A stretch of DNA of 64,000 nucleotides from Ascaris suum (taxonomy: Eukaryota > Nematoda > Chromadorea > Rhabditida > Ascarididae): assembly GCA_013433145.1 (NCBI GenBank), contig CM024171.1, positions 7,068,065-7,132,064 on the forward strand. The letters are read 5' to 3'. This document shows, piece after piece, positions 51,075 to 64,000 of the stretch (positions are counted from its first letter, which is position 1; each line of letters opens with the position of its first letter). Position numbers and translations under genes: made by a program. Below the pieces are notes generated by a model. It saw only the letters and a program-made list of their open reading frames with translations. It had not been told where the DNA came from and ran no database searches.

Positions 51075-51086
51075 GGGGGGGGGGGG
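51075..51086 (+). repeat. Poly-G tract, 12 nt
   Basis: An uninterrupted run of 12 G. Confidence 0.95.
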
Positions 51087-51497
51087 TGACGCACAGTTAA
51101 CATGGCATGTTCCCTCGGCCCCCCTTCTACGCGCCTTTGGTGCTGTAGTTTTCAAATATCTCCACTGATTACGTTATATTTCTTGGAAGACCTCTCGATG
51201 CAATGGCTCTAAAGTTGCCTTAAGACGATCGATTCATCTGACAAGTCCTGAAGCCCTTACCAAGGAAATTTGGTAGGCACAGTAGCATATAGAGACGAGA
51301 AAAAGATTGTTAGTATTTTACACCGGTCGTTTTTCATTCCTCACAAACCTTTTTTGATGATTTGTGAGAGTGCTCGGATTAATTAAAACCTGAGGAGTTA
51401 TTATTTTGCACATTTATTATCTGCTGATAGGTTGTGAAACTAGCTGATCAAGTGAACGGGATGCAAAGTGCATGTCCTCTCAACTCCTCGGGCAGAC

Positions 51498-52500
51498 TTT
51501 AATAATAAATAATAATAATCTTTATTTATACATCTGTATTAAGCAGAGAACAAAGAAAGCACGGAACTGCATGTCCAATACAACAGGTATATGTATAGGG
51601 GGAAGCAATAAAACATATATAACATAACACTGCACATTATCATGAGTTTAAAAAACCAAAAGGTGGTTAATTAAAACAAATATTGTAGGTCATGAAGAAT
51701 AGCGACATGTAAGAATATCGAAAAAATACATGTGATAAATAATGTGATAATTAATCATAGCCGACAAGTAGCGGGTATCACCGACAGGTCGCATTGCTCC
51801 AAGCATCTCTTAAACCATCACAAATTGCTACCCGTCACCACATCATATAGCAAAAAGTCCCAGAAGGAAACAGCATGATAAGCAAAAGAGTTAAGCACAC
51901 CACTTCGATTTGTTGACTTCCTTTCAGTTTGAAGAGTGTGAAGCCCCGAACGTAGTGCAAACTTTGTAAAGGAGAAAATGCTCTCGAACGGAATGCCTGG
52001 GAAACCTCTACTACCTTCAAACATAAATCTATATCCAACTATGAGGTCTCAGATCAAAAATATGAAGCCGCTGCTCGTAATTAGGCTGGAACGGTCCCTG
52101 GGACGCTTTCCTAAAAGCCGCCCTAGTGGAGCGCCGTTGAATTCTACCGATTATTTCGATATTCTTTTTCTCGGACGGGAGCCAAACCTGACTGCAGTAT
52201 TCCAAAATGGGGCGACACTAAGTAACGAAAGCATTCCGATAATTTTCTGCGCCACTGTACTGCACGGCACACAGAATGCAATTCGCAACTTGAGTTGCAC
52301 ACTGCGAAATTTCACCACAATGGTTATGCCAGCTAAGGTCGGAACTCAAGTAAACACTGGATCCTTCATCACTTCCTTCGCAGGAAGGTCGGGACCACAT
52401 CTGAGCACTTCTCAGCGGATATATCGAGTTGCGGTAGCTGTGACCACTTTTCTAATGAAATCATGTCCTGAAAGCCTTCCTAACTTCTTTATATTCACAT
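51498..52500 (-). mobile_element. Decayed 3' end of a CR1/Jockey-like non-LTR retrotransposon
   Basis: Minus-strand frames show YLSSDLSWHNHCGEISQCAT, CRPILEYCSQVWLPSEKKNI, a YEQRLHIFDL segment and finally FWDFLLYDVVTGSN then WFKRCLEQCD. This is the order of the thumb and C-terminal region of CR1/Jockey-type reverse transcriptases. The frame changes several times and has stops. After the stop the sequence is AT-rich and ends in ATT-type repeats (51502-51530), a usual 3' tail for these elements. The catalytic palm is missing, so it is 5'-truncated and dead. Confidence 0.85.
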
Positions 52501-52790
52501 AGTTCTTAGCAGTCTGGAAAACTGTGATGGCTTCATAGATATTTTAGTATTTCCACAGCTCGCAAAACTCGGGAATCCTCGAGGGACTCCAAGTACTTCT
52601 GACATGCCACAGGAAAGGAAGAGGGAACGCAATAATCTAGAACAGCTAACTGACGACGGATGACTCGCCGGCTCTGTGTCTCCATCTTTTGTGCTGTCTA
52701 TCGTTTCAACCACTGATAGAGTCTGCTCGTATAGTTCAGCCGGCCTTTTCTTCAACACTTCTGCAGAACACATGAGCTCCTCCCTCCCCT

Positions 52791-52810
52791 CCCCCCCCCC
52801 CCCCCCCCCC
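52791..52810 (+). repeat. Poly-C tract, 20 nt
   Basis: An uninterrupted run of 20 C within a longer pyrimidine tract, beside the retrotransposon remnant. Confidence 0.95.
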
Positions 52811-54000
52811 TTCAAATTCGATCCAGTCGTTTGCAGCATTCTTTGTTATTGCACTTAATGACCTGTGCATTAATTGCTATTTTCTTCTGCGTTTGTGCCT
52901 GTTTGGTTGTGGCGAGTGAACATATACTAAAAGCATTGAATTTAAATTTTCAGGTCGCTGCTATGATTCTACTGGATCTCAAATTGTTCGTTTTTTTATC
53001 GTATGCGATCGCAACTGCAAGAGACCAAAGATTCAAATTTCACAAGCCTCATTAAATATTACTCTCTTTTCATTTACTATCAGCCTGGCTAGTGGAGACG
53101 AGGCAGTATTGTCACAGTTCTTGTTATTCATCAACTACTGCAATCAGTGCAATTTTCTTCGACAGTTCAACGTCTGTGAAAGAGTCAAATTTAACCGTGC
53201 ATAATTCTTTTCAACTCTCGAAGAGATTGCATGTAGATCGAACTCCTCAGCAAGAGACCTTTCAGCAAATTCGCAGAAAGCTGGTGGTTTAACGAAAGTG
53301 GCTGGTGCTATGTCGGATATTGAAGTGGTAAACCAAAATCAACGAAAGGCGGGTCGGGCAGCCCTATCTACATAAAATTGCTTGCAACTATTGCACAGAA
53401 GCTGCGCACACTCGCTGCGAACAGAGAATTGGACCCCGCCCATACTCAGACAAGAGTACGCGGCGCTACCGTAACCTCAACTTCGCACATGAGAACGAAG
53501 CAAATTATTAATCGAATTTTACTTTAGGTGGTGGAAATTTTACCGTTGCGTTTGCCAAATTTGTGGACAGCGTCTTTGTTGGAAATGGGAGAAAGGAATG
53601 ACTCTCTTTCCCTCGCTTCCTCCCCATTCCCCTTTTGTGTATGAACATGCCCGCAATAGCATAGTTTAACGATTTCAACTTCAGTCTCTTCTTACTGCGG
53701 AAAGTTTCAGTTTGTGGCTGAACGCCATGACAAAAGCGTCGTTGGCATATTTCTCTCCCGTAGGTGAAATCATAGTTTTGGAACTTTGTCGTGGACGTAG
53801 CATTGGCTTGGTTTATGCCGAAAAGGCCATGTCACTTCATTTTTTTCTAGTCCGGTTGGGAAGAAAAAATAGGTTTACAGTTCTTATTTAAACGGCTCGT
53901 TTGTGAACCATTCTATATTCGTTCAAGTCAAACTTACCTGGTAATCACACTAAAAACAACGGCAGGATAATCTCATCCATCCACTGCAAAACGTTTTAAA

Positions 54001-54017
54001 GGGGGGGGGGGGGGGGG
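54001..54017 (+). repeat. Poly-G tract, 17 nt
   Basis: An uninterrupted run of 17 G, about 200 bases before the LYAR first exon. Confidence 0.95.
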
Positions 54018-54190
54018 TGTGCTTTTCCTATATTTTTTGAAGGCGGTTGCCGTTAACGCCTATGACGCCAACCAGTGCGAAGAAAAGCGGGCAAATACAT
54101 GAAGTGGTCCAGAAAATTTCTTTGCAGCTGAGATTGAACAGTTGTCACAAAGAATGCTGTTCAGTTAAGCGTTGATTCCTATGAGTAACT

Positions 54191-54226
54191 GTGTTTTCAG
54201 TGCATGCACGAATTGCATAGCGCGTG

Positions 54227-54229
<3 letters not shown>
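54191..54229 (+). promoter_or_regulatory. LYAR 5' leader: acceptor plus upstream ORF overlapping the start
   Basis: gtgttttcag ends at 54200 and is probably a spliced-leader acceptor. An upstream ATG at 54204 gives a 7-codon frame whose TGA (54225-54227) shares its A with the ATG at 54227, a TGATG overlap. Such an arrangement could reduce translation or couple it through re-initiation. Confidence 0.55.
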
Positions 54230-57770
<3,541 letters not shown>

Positions 57771-59910
57771 CAGAATTGGCGTTATTCCACTGCTTACGGG
57801 AGGAAAAGAAGGGATGGTAATGGGGTCGTTTTGCACGAATACCGTCGATTTGATTTTTGTCGAGCAAGTTTTTTGTAGAAAGAAAAAGGGAGATGAATTT
57901 AGAAGGGGGTTGATTTAACATTCGCTGTCTCATTTATCAAAGAAAAGGGCGAGCCGAGGAGGGGGATCGTTTTCGGAGGTGTTGTTGATTTTAGCACTTT
58001 TCTTCGATACCCCAAAAAGCAGTAGAGGTTTCACAAGCATTATGATCTATGAAAACGTCATTATACTACATTGTGTGTTTGAAATTCGTTCAACTGATGT
58101 GCACATCGTTGCTGCAGCGAAGTCCAGAACTTAGAAATGGAAGGCAGCTCATAACTTCCGTATATCTGAGGAAATTTTCTGGAGAGGAGGATGGGTTGCG
58201 GGAGGAGAGATGAGGTAGAGGAAAAAAACACGAAACAACCGGAAGTTTGATGTGTTTTATCAAATTTCTTTGTAGCAATTTTCAGCTCCAATACAACAAA
58301 TGGGGTACATTTCTTGTCTCACCTCCCTTCCACCACATCAATGATGCAGCCGTTCCTGTTGTTCGACTTGCTGATTAATCCATTTTTTGTTTCACTTTGC
58401 TTCTTAACTATTCATTTGCTGGGAAATCAGTTCATTTACTATGGAGGGATGGTGACAAGAAGAAAACACATCCATATTCTCGAATTTTTGCGTTAAATTT
58501 CTTTCTGAATCAAGAATTTTCAGCATTTCTTCCCGAGTTTGAAACTTCGAAAGGTTATTAAGACACTTTCTAAAATAAAAGATTAGGCTTAAATAAAATG
58601 TTAGCTGTCATCATAATTCGTGAATTAATGTATTCATTGTTCATTAGCTTTCATTTTGAAGTTGTGACATTTTTATTTGGTGGAAATGTGGGACGGATCG
58701 ATGCCTTAATAGGTTTTAGGCTGGAAATAAAGTTAAGCTGTCACTCCGGTCCTAGTTTTGTGCCTGCAGAGTAGTATTATGCGTTCGTGCTCCATTGTTT
58801 TATAGTTGAATGTATTAGAAAAGTGTATTTTTCGTGGTATTTACCGAAGAGATTTTGGGCACTGAACGAAGTAGAATAGATTGCGGTGTAAAAGTCGGAT
58901 GGGATTGCCCATAATTTGCTCTCTTGCATTCGCCTTTACGTTTGGAGCGATGTTAGGAATGGGATTTTTATCAAGAGTATTGTTGTCCTTATTAGTAAAG
59001 TTCATTCCTGGAGGGGAATTCTACCGTGTGAGCAGTTAATTCTAGTTGGTTGGACGATGTTGCCCGTGTTGATTTGCACTTGACGAGAATTAATTGATAA
59101 TGAGAGAAGGATGTAAGCTGCGATATTAAGTACGAGAAAAACAGCGGCGTTGAGAGAATGGATAGCACTTGTTCGTTAGCAGAATAAATTGAGTTCTTGA
59201 CTTCGGCTGAAGCTGAGTTTTTGTGTATCATTTGTCGTTATAAATTCATCAGAAATTTTTAATTATTATTTCAGTAAAATAAAATTTTATGCTATGACAA
59301 GTCGTTCAAAGGTTTATCTTGTTGGCATTCCAATGTATATTATTATATACGTTGTTTTTATACGACCGTGCTTACGCCAGGGAAGTTTCCTTTGATTTAT
59401 CCGTTCGATTTAATCGGATCTATGGGTGCAAACGAACGTTTTGATATGGCAACGTTTATTTTATTAGTCTGTTGCTGTGATCGGGGGTCGCAAGCGCAAG
59501 CCTTTCTTAGTTTTCATTCCTATCGTTCCGTTCTCCTCCCATGTCTTCTTCTCAAACTTATTTTTCTCAGAAGAAATAGGATGTGCAGAGGTTATTCATT
59601 TCCTCTTGCTTCTACCCATTGCTAATGATGTATGTCAGTCTACTGAGATGGATTTGTTGGATGTTTCCAACTATTGATTTGTACCACAAGCAAAATCTTT
59701 ACGGATTTCCGTAGATCAAGGCGCTCGTTGGACGGTGGTGGTGTTGGTTTGTGAAACATAGTGCACGAATGGGCGAAGCGGCACGTTGTCGTTGACCACC
59801 TTTCTGTATTTAGAAAAGAAGGTACAGGCGCTGAAAGGTGTATATTTCTGGTCAGTGATACACGGTATAAGTTTTGCATGTGTCGAGCGGAATGTTTGAT
59901 TGAAAACGTG
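57771..59910. other. 3' flank of LYAR and spacer
   Basis: AATAAA candidates at 58574, 58592 and 58726 are the only polyadenylation-type signals seen for LYAR, about 0.8-1 kb after the stop. No other gene is recognised. Confidence 0.4.
59903..59906 (-). terminator. Pol III terminator of tRNA-Pro
   Basis: On the minus strand a TTTT run lies four bases after the tRNA 3' end, as expected for RNA polymerase III. Confidence 0.8.
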
Positions 59911-59982
59911 GGGCTGAGCCGGGGATCGATCCCGGGACCTCTCGCACCCTAAGCGAGAATCATACCACTAGACCACTCAGCC
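59911..59982 (-). tRNA. tRNA-Pro (anticodon AGG)
   Basis: The minus strand folds into a full cloverleaf of 72 nt without an intron. The acceptor stem is GGCTGAG/CTCAGCC, the anticodon stem is TCTCGC/GCGAGA around loop TTAGGGT with anticodon AGG, and the T stem is CCGGG/CCCGG. The A box TGGTCTAGTGG fits the consensus. The B box GGATCGATCCC has A where the usual T54 stands. The anticodon arm is that of eukaryotic proline tRNAs. Confidence 0.97.
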
Positions 59983-60833
59983 GCGGTGTGGGGGTTTCGG
60001 GGCATTGGTGTTCGGGGAAATATGAAAATGATTCGTTTCAACAAATGAGGGAAGTATCGCCAACAAAAATAACAACTTTCATTCGCGTGAGGGAGAACAG
60101 TTGGCTTACATAAGGTTAAAACCAATGGAGTAGAAAACTTGGAAAGAGACAAAAGAAAGGAACAATGAAAAGAGACAGGAGCACTCGTCGATTATATGTG
60201 TATTCGACCTCCTCATTCATCTTGTGAAAGCGGTATAATTGCTTGACTTGGCAACTAGTTGAGGAAATTCCGTGTTTAGGTGAATTGACCCACCCGATGC
60301 AGATTATCTTTGAAGAGTACGGCGGCAGTGCAGCAGTAATTCTTTGCAATTTTCGGTTTTTCTTTTTTTTTGTGGAACTATACTACCTCGTCCACTGTAA
60401 AAGGATCAGTCTGCCGCCATTTTCTTAGGGTTAGCTAAGTTGTAAGACCTTGACTGTGATTGTTGTAGCACCGAAGCATTGCGCGGCTAAGAGGTGAACC
60501 TTTGCATGAGACTAATGAGTTGGCGATGAATGTTTAAGTCAGTGCAAAACACAAGGAGATTTACTGCATTGAGGGCAAAACATGGCAATAAATGGTTCTC
60601 ATATTGTCCTTGTTTGCAGTCATGCCTTCCAGTGTGTGCTGCTGTCTTCAAGGTGTAATGCACCATTAATGCGATGCGTTGCATTCTTTGGTCTTTTACT
60701 TCATTGGGGCGTTTCGAGTCGCCACAAAGAACTCGTAATCCCTCTCGGAGTGCATATTGGTCTTTATACTCGCCAGCACTGTTCTCTTGTTGATGAAAGC
60801 TTCTGTCCTAACCTCATGTCAGGCGTCTTTCAG
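59983..60833. other. Spacer between tRNA-Pro and the third gene
   Basis: No gene recognised. It ends with gcgtctttcag, an acceptor 13 bases before the start codon of the next gene. Confidence 0.45.
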
Positions 60834-63800
60834 TCGCGCAGAGGAGATGAGTGAAGAGCCGTTACGTAGATCAGAGCGTCTCAAGAGCCGAGAGCGTAGT
60901 GTCAGCGTGGACGTACGACGTAGTTCCAGCGTCGAAACTCTGTGTTCAGATGGAAACGACTCTATCAGTGCAAAGGGCACCAAGCGACGTCGTCAAAAAC
61001 GACCAGCGTCCACATCTATTTCTCCAAGACGATCCAAGCGACTCACTTCTTTGGAACCAGACAACTCCCCAGAAGAGGACGCAGTCGCTTCAAAAACAGC
61101 GTCCAGAAGCCCACCGTGTAAGTTTCCGTATAGATTTATTCGACTGTGATCGTTAGCAGAGTCATAGGAAAAGGTTAGAGTTTAATTCCACGCACCTATT
61201 GTCTGCTTGGCTTTAGACTCCTAAGAGAACAAAAATTAAGACTCAGGCAGCAGAAGGGTGACTTAATTATTCAATCATCTCTTGTCGTAATTTTTTTTCA
61301 GATGCCGTTATGTAGCAATGCATGTTTGTTTTCGGTTCATACAAAATGTAAACAATAGAGAAAGGGAAGTATCATGTGCAGCTGCTTGTGACACTCAGGG
61401 ACAACGTCTTCAACATCTCCTACGCAGCCTTCCCTGGCGACGTGGCATAGGTGATTGTCTGCCTCTGTTGTCAGAGTTCCGGCCTCTTGTATTTTTTTCT
61501 CGCATTCCTTCTCCCATCGCTCCCTTCGTTAACCCCTTCATGTCGCCGCTTTCTTCATCCTCTGTAGCCCACTTACCCATGCCAAGCTTCAGCAAAGCCG
61601 TGTAGAAATTGACCTGCTTTGAGTCAAACGTACAACAGTCGACGCTATCGTTGGTTTCCGAATCTCCGCCACTGTAGCGCGCTGACAGTAGCAATATTCG
61701 TAATTTGTGCTTGAGGCCATATATTTCGCTGTTTTATCTTTTCCTGTCATTTTAGTAGACGCCTCATGGGAAGCGTACGAAACCTATCTGACCTAAGTAC
61801 AAATTTATGCTTGTATATGTGTTGTTTGTTTGCAACATTAAATTGGTCAAACGAGGAAGTTTTGGCGATGAAAAGAGATGTGTTCGAGGCAAGAATGCCT
61901 CCTTCGAATTTGTTGCTGTAAATCAAATTCGGGATGAACTGTAAAATATTTGAACTTGTAATTTTGATTACTGCGAATGATGCCGTTGTAGGACCTCTGG
62001 GCACCGCCAAATGTGATGGTTTACAGGCTGGTGTTTTATAGGAGTTTTGTGAACTTTTGCTTTTGTGAAATGAAGAAATTTTGTGAATAAGTTTTTAACA
62101 CGAGACTGTCTCTGCAGTTTTGAGGATTATTGCAGCACGCAGCGAGAAAGAATGGAGTTTAGAGAGTAACGGAAGTGGAGACAGTACTGCTAGTGCATCG
62201 AAACGCCGTCATCGTGCAACTATCGTTGCTGTGGAACCGCGTGTTGAGGTGAGATTCTTGCATTTGTTTGTTGATGTCATTTTGCGTATGAATATGATTT
62301 CGACGTTCACAACTGTCATTTCGTCACATTAACTTAGATCTGGCAATACATTGTCTCAACTTTCTTTCCACTCAATTTGCTCCATGCCAAAATATTTGGC
62401 ATGTGCACCTGATGATTAAAAAAAGCAGCAAGCCTATCCGGAAAGGCTTGTGTACTTAAACATCACCAAAAGAGTAGCAGACCAGTCCAGAAAGGCTTAG
62501 TACCTGAATGGTACGGAAAAACAGCAAACCAGTTGAGGAATGTATTCATCGCAACGTTTTTAAAGCGGTACCCATTTGTTGAAAATCTCAAGGTAAAACT
62601 TGAAGAGAATCATTTCGGCGCCTGATTTGCATCAAAATTTTAGGTTTTTCATTTGCAAGATATTAGTCGTTGTAAATTTGCATCAAAATGCAAATTTACA
62701 ACGACTAATATCTTGCAAAGGAAAGCGGTACTTTAGTCATTGGAACGAGGTGTGTGGGGACAATGTAGATTTTGCAGATCTCGAAATACAACGATTGAAA
62801 GCAACCAAAGAAAAAAGGCTATAAATCCCGCTCTTCTGATCATCTCTACATGGGTTGCTCATATTTTACCGCTATGAAACCCATCGAATATTTATAGTTC
62901 GAGCTAGACAATAATGGTTTTGTTGCTCATTATACTTATCTCCTGTCTGCTCCTGTCCTCACCGTCACCGTCGTTCTCCTTCCTCTCCTCCTCCTTCCCC
63001 TCCTCCACTCTTTCCTCTCAATCCTCCTTGGCCTCCTCCTGCTTTTCCTTGTCTCCCCTCCTCCTCCTCGCCCTCACGAATGGACGTAGTTTCGGCAAAA
63101 GTTTTCGATAATTGATCTGGAATATCTTGAACGATTATCAAATTCGACATAAATCTACTCTGTAATTTTCTCTTTTCCTCGGGCCGTTTTAATGCTCATC
63201 ATCGTCATAAATTCGAAGTAACTGCAGCAGCGGGCTTCTTCTGACTTTATGGTTTGCTCTGCACCGACATAACCGTTATGTTTCTTGTTGTAGGTATTAT
63301 GGGTTTTCTTACTAGGCATATATTCACGTTTCAAATGACAGTTGCATTTTCTTCTATTTTGAGATGATCAAAGAGGAAGAGGAGGCAGCCGATGCGGAGT
63401 CAAGCGCCAGTCGCATTGCTTACCACACTCGTTCGCATGGTCCCAGTCGGGAAGTTGAACAGTCGGGTCGTGTTTCATTTCGAATTTTCTTTTGTTATCG
63501 AATTTACCTCCACGTTTTGCTTGAGACATCTCTCATTTGATATTGGTTGCATTCGAAGCGTTGGAATTCATTATAAAATATAAAAGAAAGATTGAGAAAT
63601 AAAGTTTGTTGCAGGTTGTTTCCTTACTCATTTTTTTGTTTCGATGTTTCGGATGCAAAATTTTTATGAGTATTTGTTTCGAATAAAATGCGAGCAGCAA
63701 AAACATATTCGCTTAGTTACAAAAAAATTGTTTCCTTACTTCCTTGTAAAGAATTGCTGCTTTTGCTGAGTGTTGTGGCAACAGTAGTAATTTTGCATTC

Positions 63801-63941
63801 TGAATGGTTTAATTTATTGATGTCATCCGTGGACCACCCGCGCTCCACCTTCCACCTCTTCCTCCCCTTATGCCTACCCCAGTTCGTCCTTTCTCAGGAT
63901 TGTCTAAAAAGCCACCAGCTTACATTATGATCGATAACTAA
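60834..63941 (+). CDS. Basic, Ser/Arg-rich, probably nuclear protein, multi-exon, unrecognised
   Basis: ATG at 60847 follows a likely spliced-leader acceptor at 60833. Exons that chain in phase are 60847-61117, an optional 61382-61450, 62118-62248, 63364-63466 and possibly a last exon 63883-63941. The chain without the option gives about 187 residues. The protein is highly charged: LRRSERLKSRERSVSVDVRR near the start, KGTKRRRQKRPASTSISPRR in the middle, then acidic IKEEEEAADAES. Basic clusters look like nuclear localisation signals. I see no folded domain and do not recognise the family. It could be the N-terminal part of a larger chromatin or ubiquitin-ligase protein continuing past the window. 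Confidence 0.7.
60847..61117 (+). CDS. Third gene exon 1
   Basis: Ninety codons plus one base from ATG 60847 to donor gtaagt. Start chosen because the acceptor ends 13 bases upstream. Codon use is even and GC-richer than the flanks, unlike chance frames. Confidence 0.8.
61382..61450 (+). CDS. Third gene candidate cassette exon
   Basis: 69 bases between atgtgcag and gtgatt, phase 1 in and out, so it can be included or skipped without shifting the frame. It encodes CDTQGQRLQHLLRSLPWRRG. A second frame of the same stretch is also open up to a TAG at its end. Confidence 0.4.
   Translation: MLVTLRDNVFNISYAAFPGDVA
62118..62248 (+). CDS. Third gene exon 2
   Basis: Acceptor gtctctgcag, donor gtgaga. 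Enters phase 1 and leaves phase 0. Encodes 43 residues, including RSEKEWSLESNGSGDSTASA and SKRRHRATIVAVEPRVE. Confidence 0.75.
62417..62570. repeat. Three imperfect tandem copies of about 50 bp
   Basis: Segments starting AAAAAAGCAGC, AAAAGAGTAGC and AAAAACAGC recur about every 50 bases, sharing an AAAGGCTT core in the first two. Intronic. Confidence 0.45.
62652..62719. repeat. Perfect hairpin, 31-bp arms and 6-nt loop
   Basis: The arm at 62652-62682 is repeated as its exact reverse complement at 62689-62719 around TCAAAA. It lies in an intron of the third gene. The transcript would form a near-perfect stem of microRNA-precursor size, although a recent palindromic duplication could look the same. 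Confidence 0.95.
62940..63075 (+). repeat. Polypyrimidine (CT-rich) tract
   Basis: About 135 bases almost free of purines, made of CTCCT-type units. Intronic, about 290 bases before the next exon. Such tracts can form triplex structures. Confidence 0.9.
63364..63466 (+). CDS. Third gene exon 3
   Basis: Acceptor tctattttgag (G at -3), donor gtcgtg. Thirty-four codons plus one base, including IKEEEEAADAESSASRIAYH and TRSHGPSREVEQS. Confidence 0.65.
63883..63941 (+). CDS. Third gene possible last exon
   Basis: A long pyrimidine tract ending in ccccag precedes a phase-1 frame that encodes RPFSGLSKKPPAYIMIDN and stops at TAA 63939-63941. The phase matches exon 3. The gene may instead continue beyond the window. 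Confidence 0.35.
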
Positions 63942-64000
63942 TATTTTCGTGGTGGCTTTTAACTTTAACTTTTATAGAGCATTTCTCAAACAACGTTTGC

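Larger units (their letters stand above)
48632..51497. other. No recognised gene
   Basis: Mostly AT-rich. Around 49905-50105 strong acceptor-like sites precede short open plus-strand frames (for example LARLDRIIEEARLDRSDP) that end quickly. Minus-strand frames at 50455-51000 are listed separately. A 12-base G run is at 51075-51086. Confidence 0.35.
52501..54200. other. Intergenic region before the LYAR gene
   Basis: Contains a 20-base C run (52791-52810), a 17-base G run (54001-54017) and a GC-richer patch at about 53340-53480 that I cannot assign. Near 53085 a tatcag acceptor precedes an open stretch of about 40 codons (including QFLLFINYCNQCNFLRQF) with no clear donor. No gene is supported. 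Confidence 0.35.

Noticed and set aside
51978..52502. 174-codon plus-strand open frame
   Set aside because: It is antisense to the clear reverse-transcriptase C-terminus on the minus strand and shows no protein-like pattern of its own.
62914..63150. Ser/Leu-rich plus frame and Gly/Glu-rich minus frame
   Set aside because: Both arise from the polypyrimidine tract.

Overview
The window is AT-rich eukaryotic DNA, most likely from a parasitic nematode of the strongylid/hookworm type. This is inferred from short exons joined at TTTCAG-type acceptors, pyrimidine-AG sites a few bases before start codons (as expected for spliced-leader addition), long TA tracts, G/C homopolymers and nematode-like non-LTR retrotransposon debris. 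I can support three protein-coding genes, one tRNA gene and three mobile-element remnants. All three genes read on the + strand.

Region 1 (about 9.3-37.9 kb) is one large gene of the Yurt/EPB41L5 band-4.1 family. Seventeen exons chain in phase from ATG 11853 to TGA 37881 and give a predicted protein of 908 residues. It has an N-terminal FERM domain, a FERM-adjacent basic segment, a long Ser/Thr/Pro/Ala-rich tail and a C-terminal ITDL that fits a class I PDZ ligand. Extra phase-compatible exons suggest alternative products: a second N-terminus from exons at 9285 and 10109, a three-exon block at 31.7-32.4 kb that could replace exon 13, and a short form ending at a polyadenylation site inside intron 13.

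Region 2 (about 38-53 kb) has no gene I recognise. It holds a 3.66-kb element with long (about 430 bp) terminal inverted repeats at 44970-48631. Inside it lies a decayed reverse-transcriptase fragment on the minus strand. A second decayed non-LTR retrotransposon 3' end lies at 51.5-52.5 kb, also on the minus strand. A 166-codon stop-free minus-strand frame at 40482-40982 is unexplained.

Region 3 (54.2-57.8 kb) is a five-exon LYAR orthologue of 268 residues, with two C2HC zinc fingers, a conserved helical segment and a basic C-terminal module. A tRNA-Pro(AGG) gene follows on the minus strand at 59911-59982. From 60.8 kb a third gene begins, encoding a short basic, Ser/Arg-rich and probably nuclear protein that I do not recognise. 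Its last exon may be at 63.9 kb or beyond the window.

The genes have no evident functional link: one is cortical/junctional, one is nucleolar and one is probably nuclear. Exon boundaries were read by eye from frame, phase and splice signals, so individual boundaries can be wrong even where the gene call is secure.
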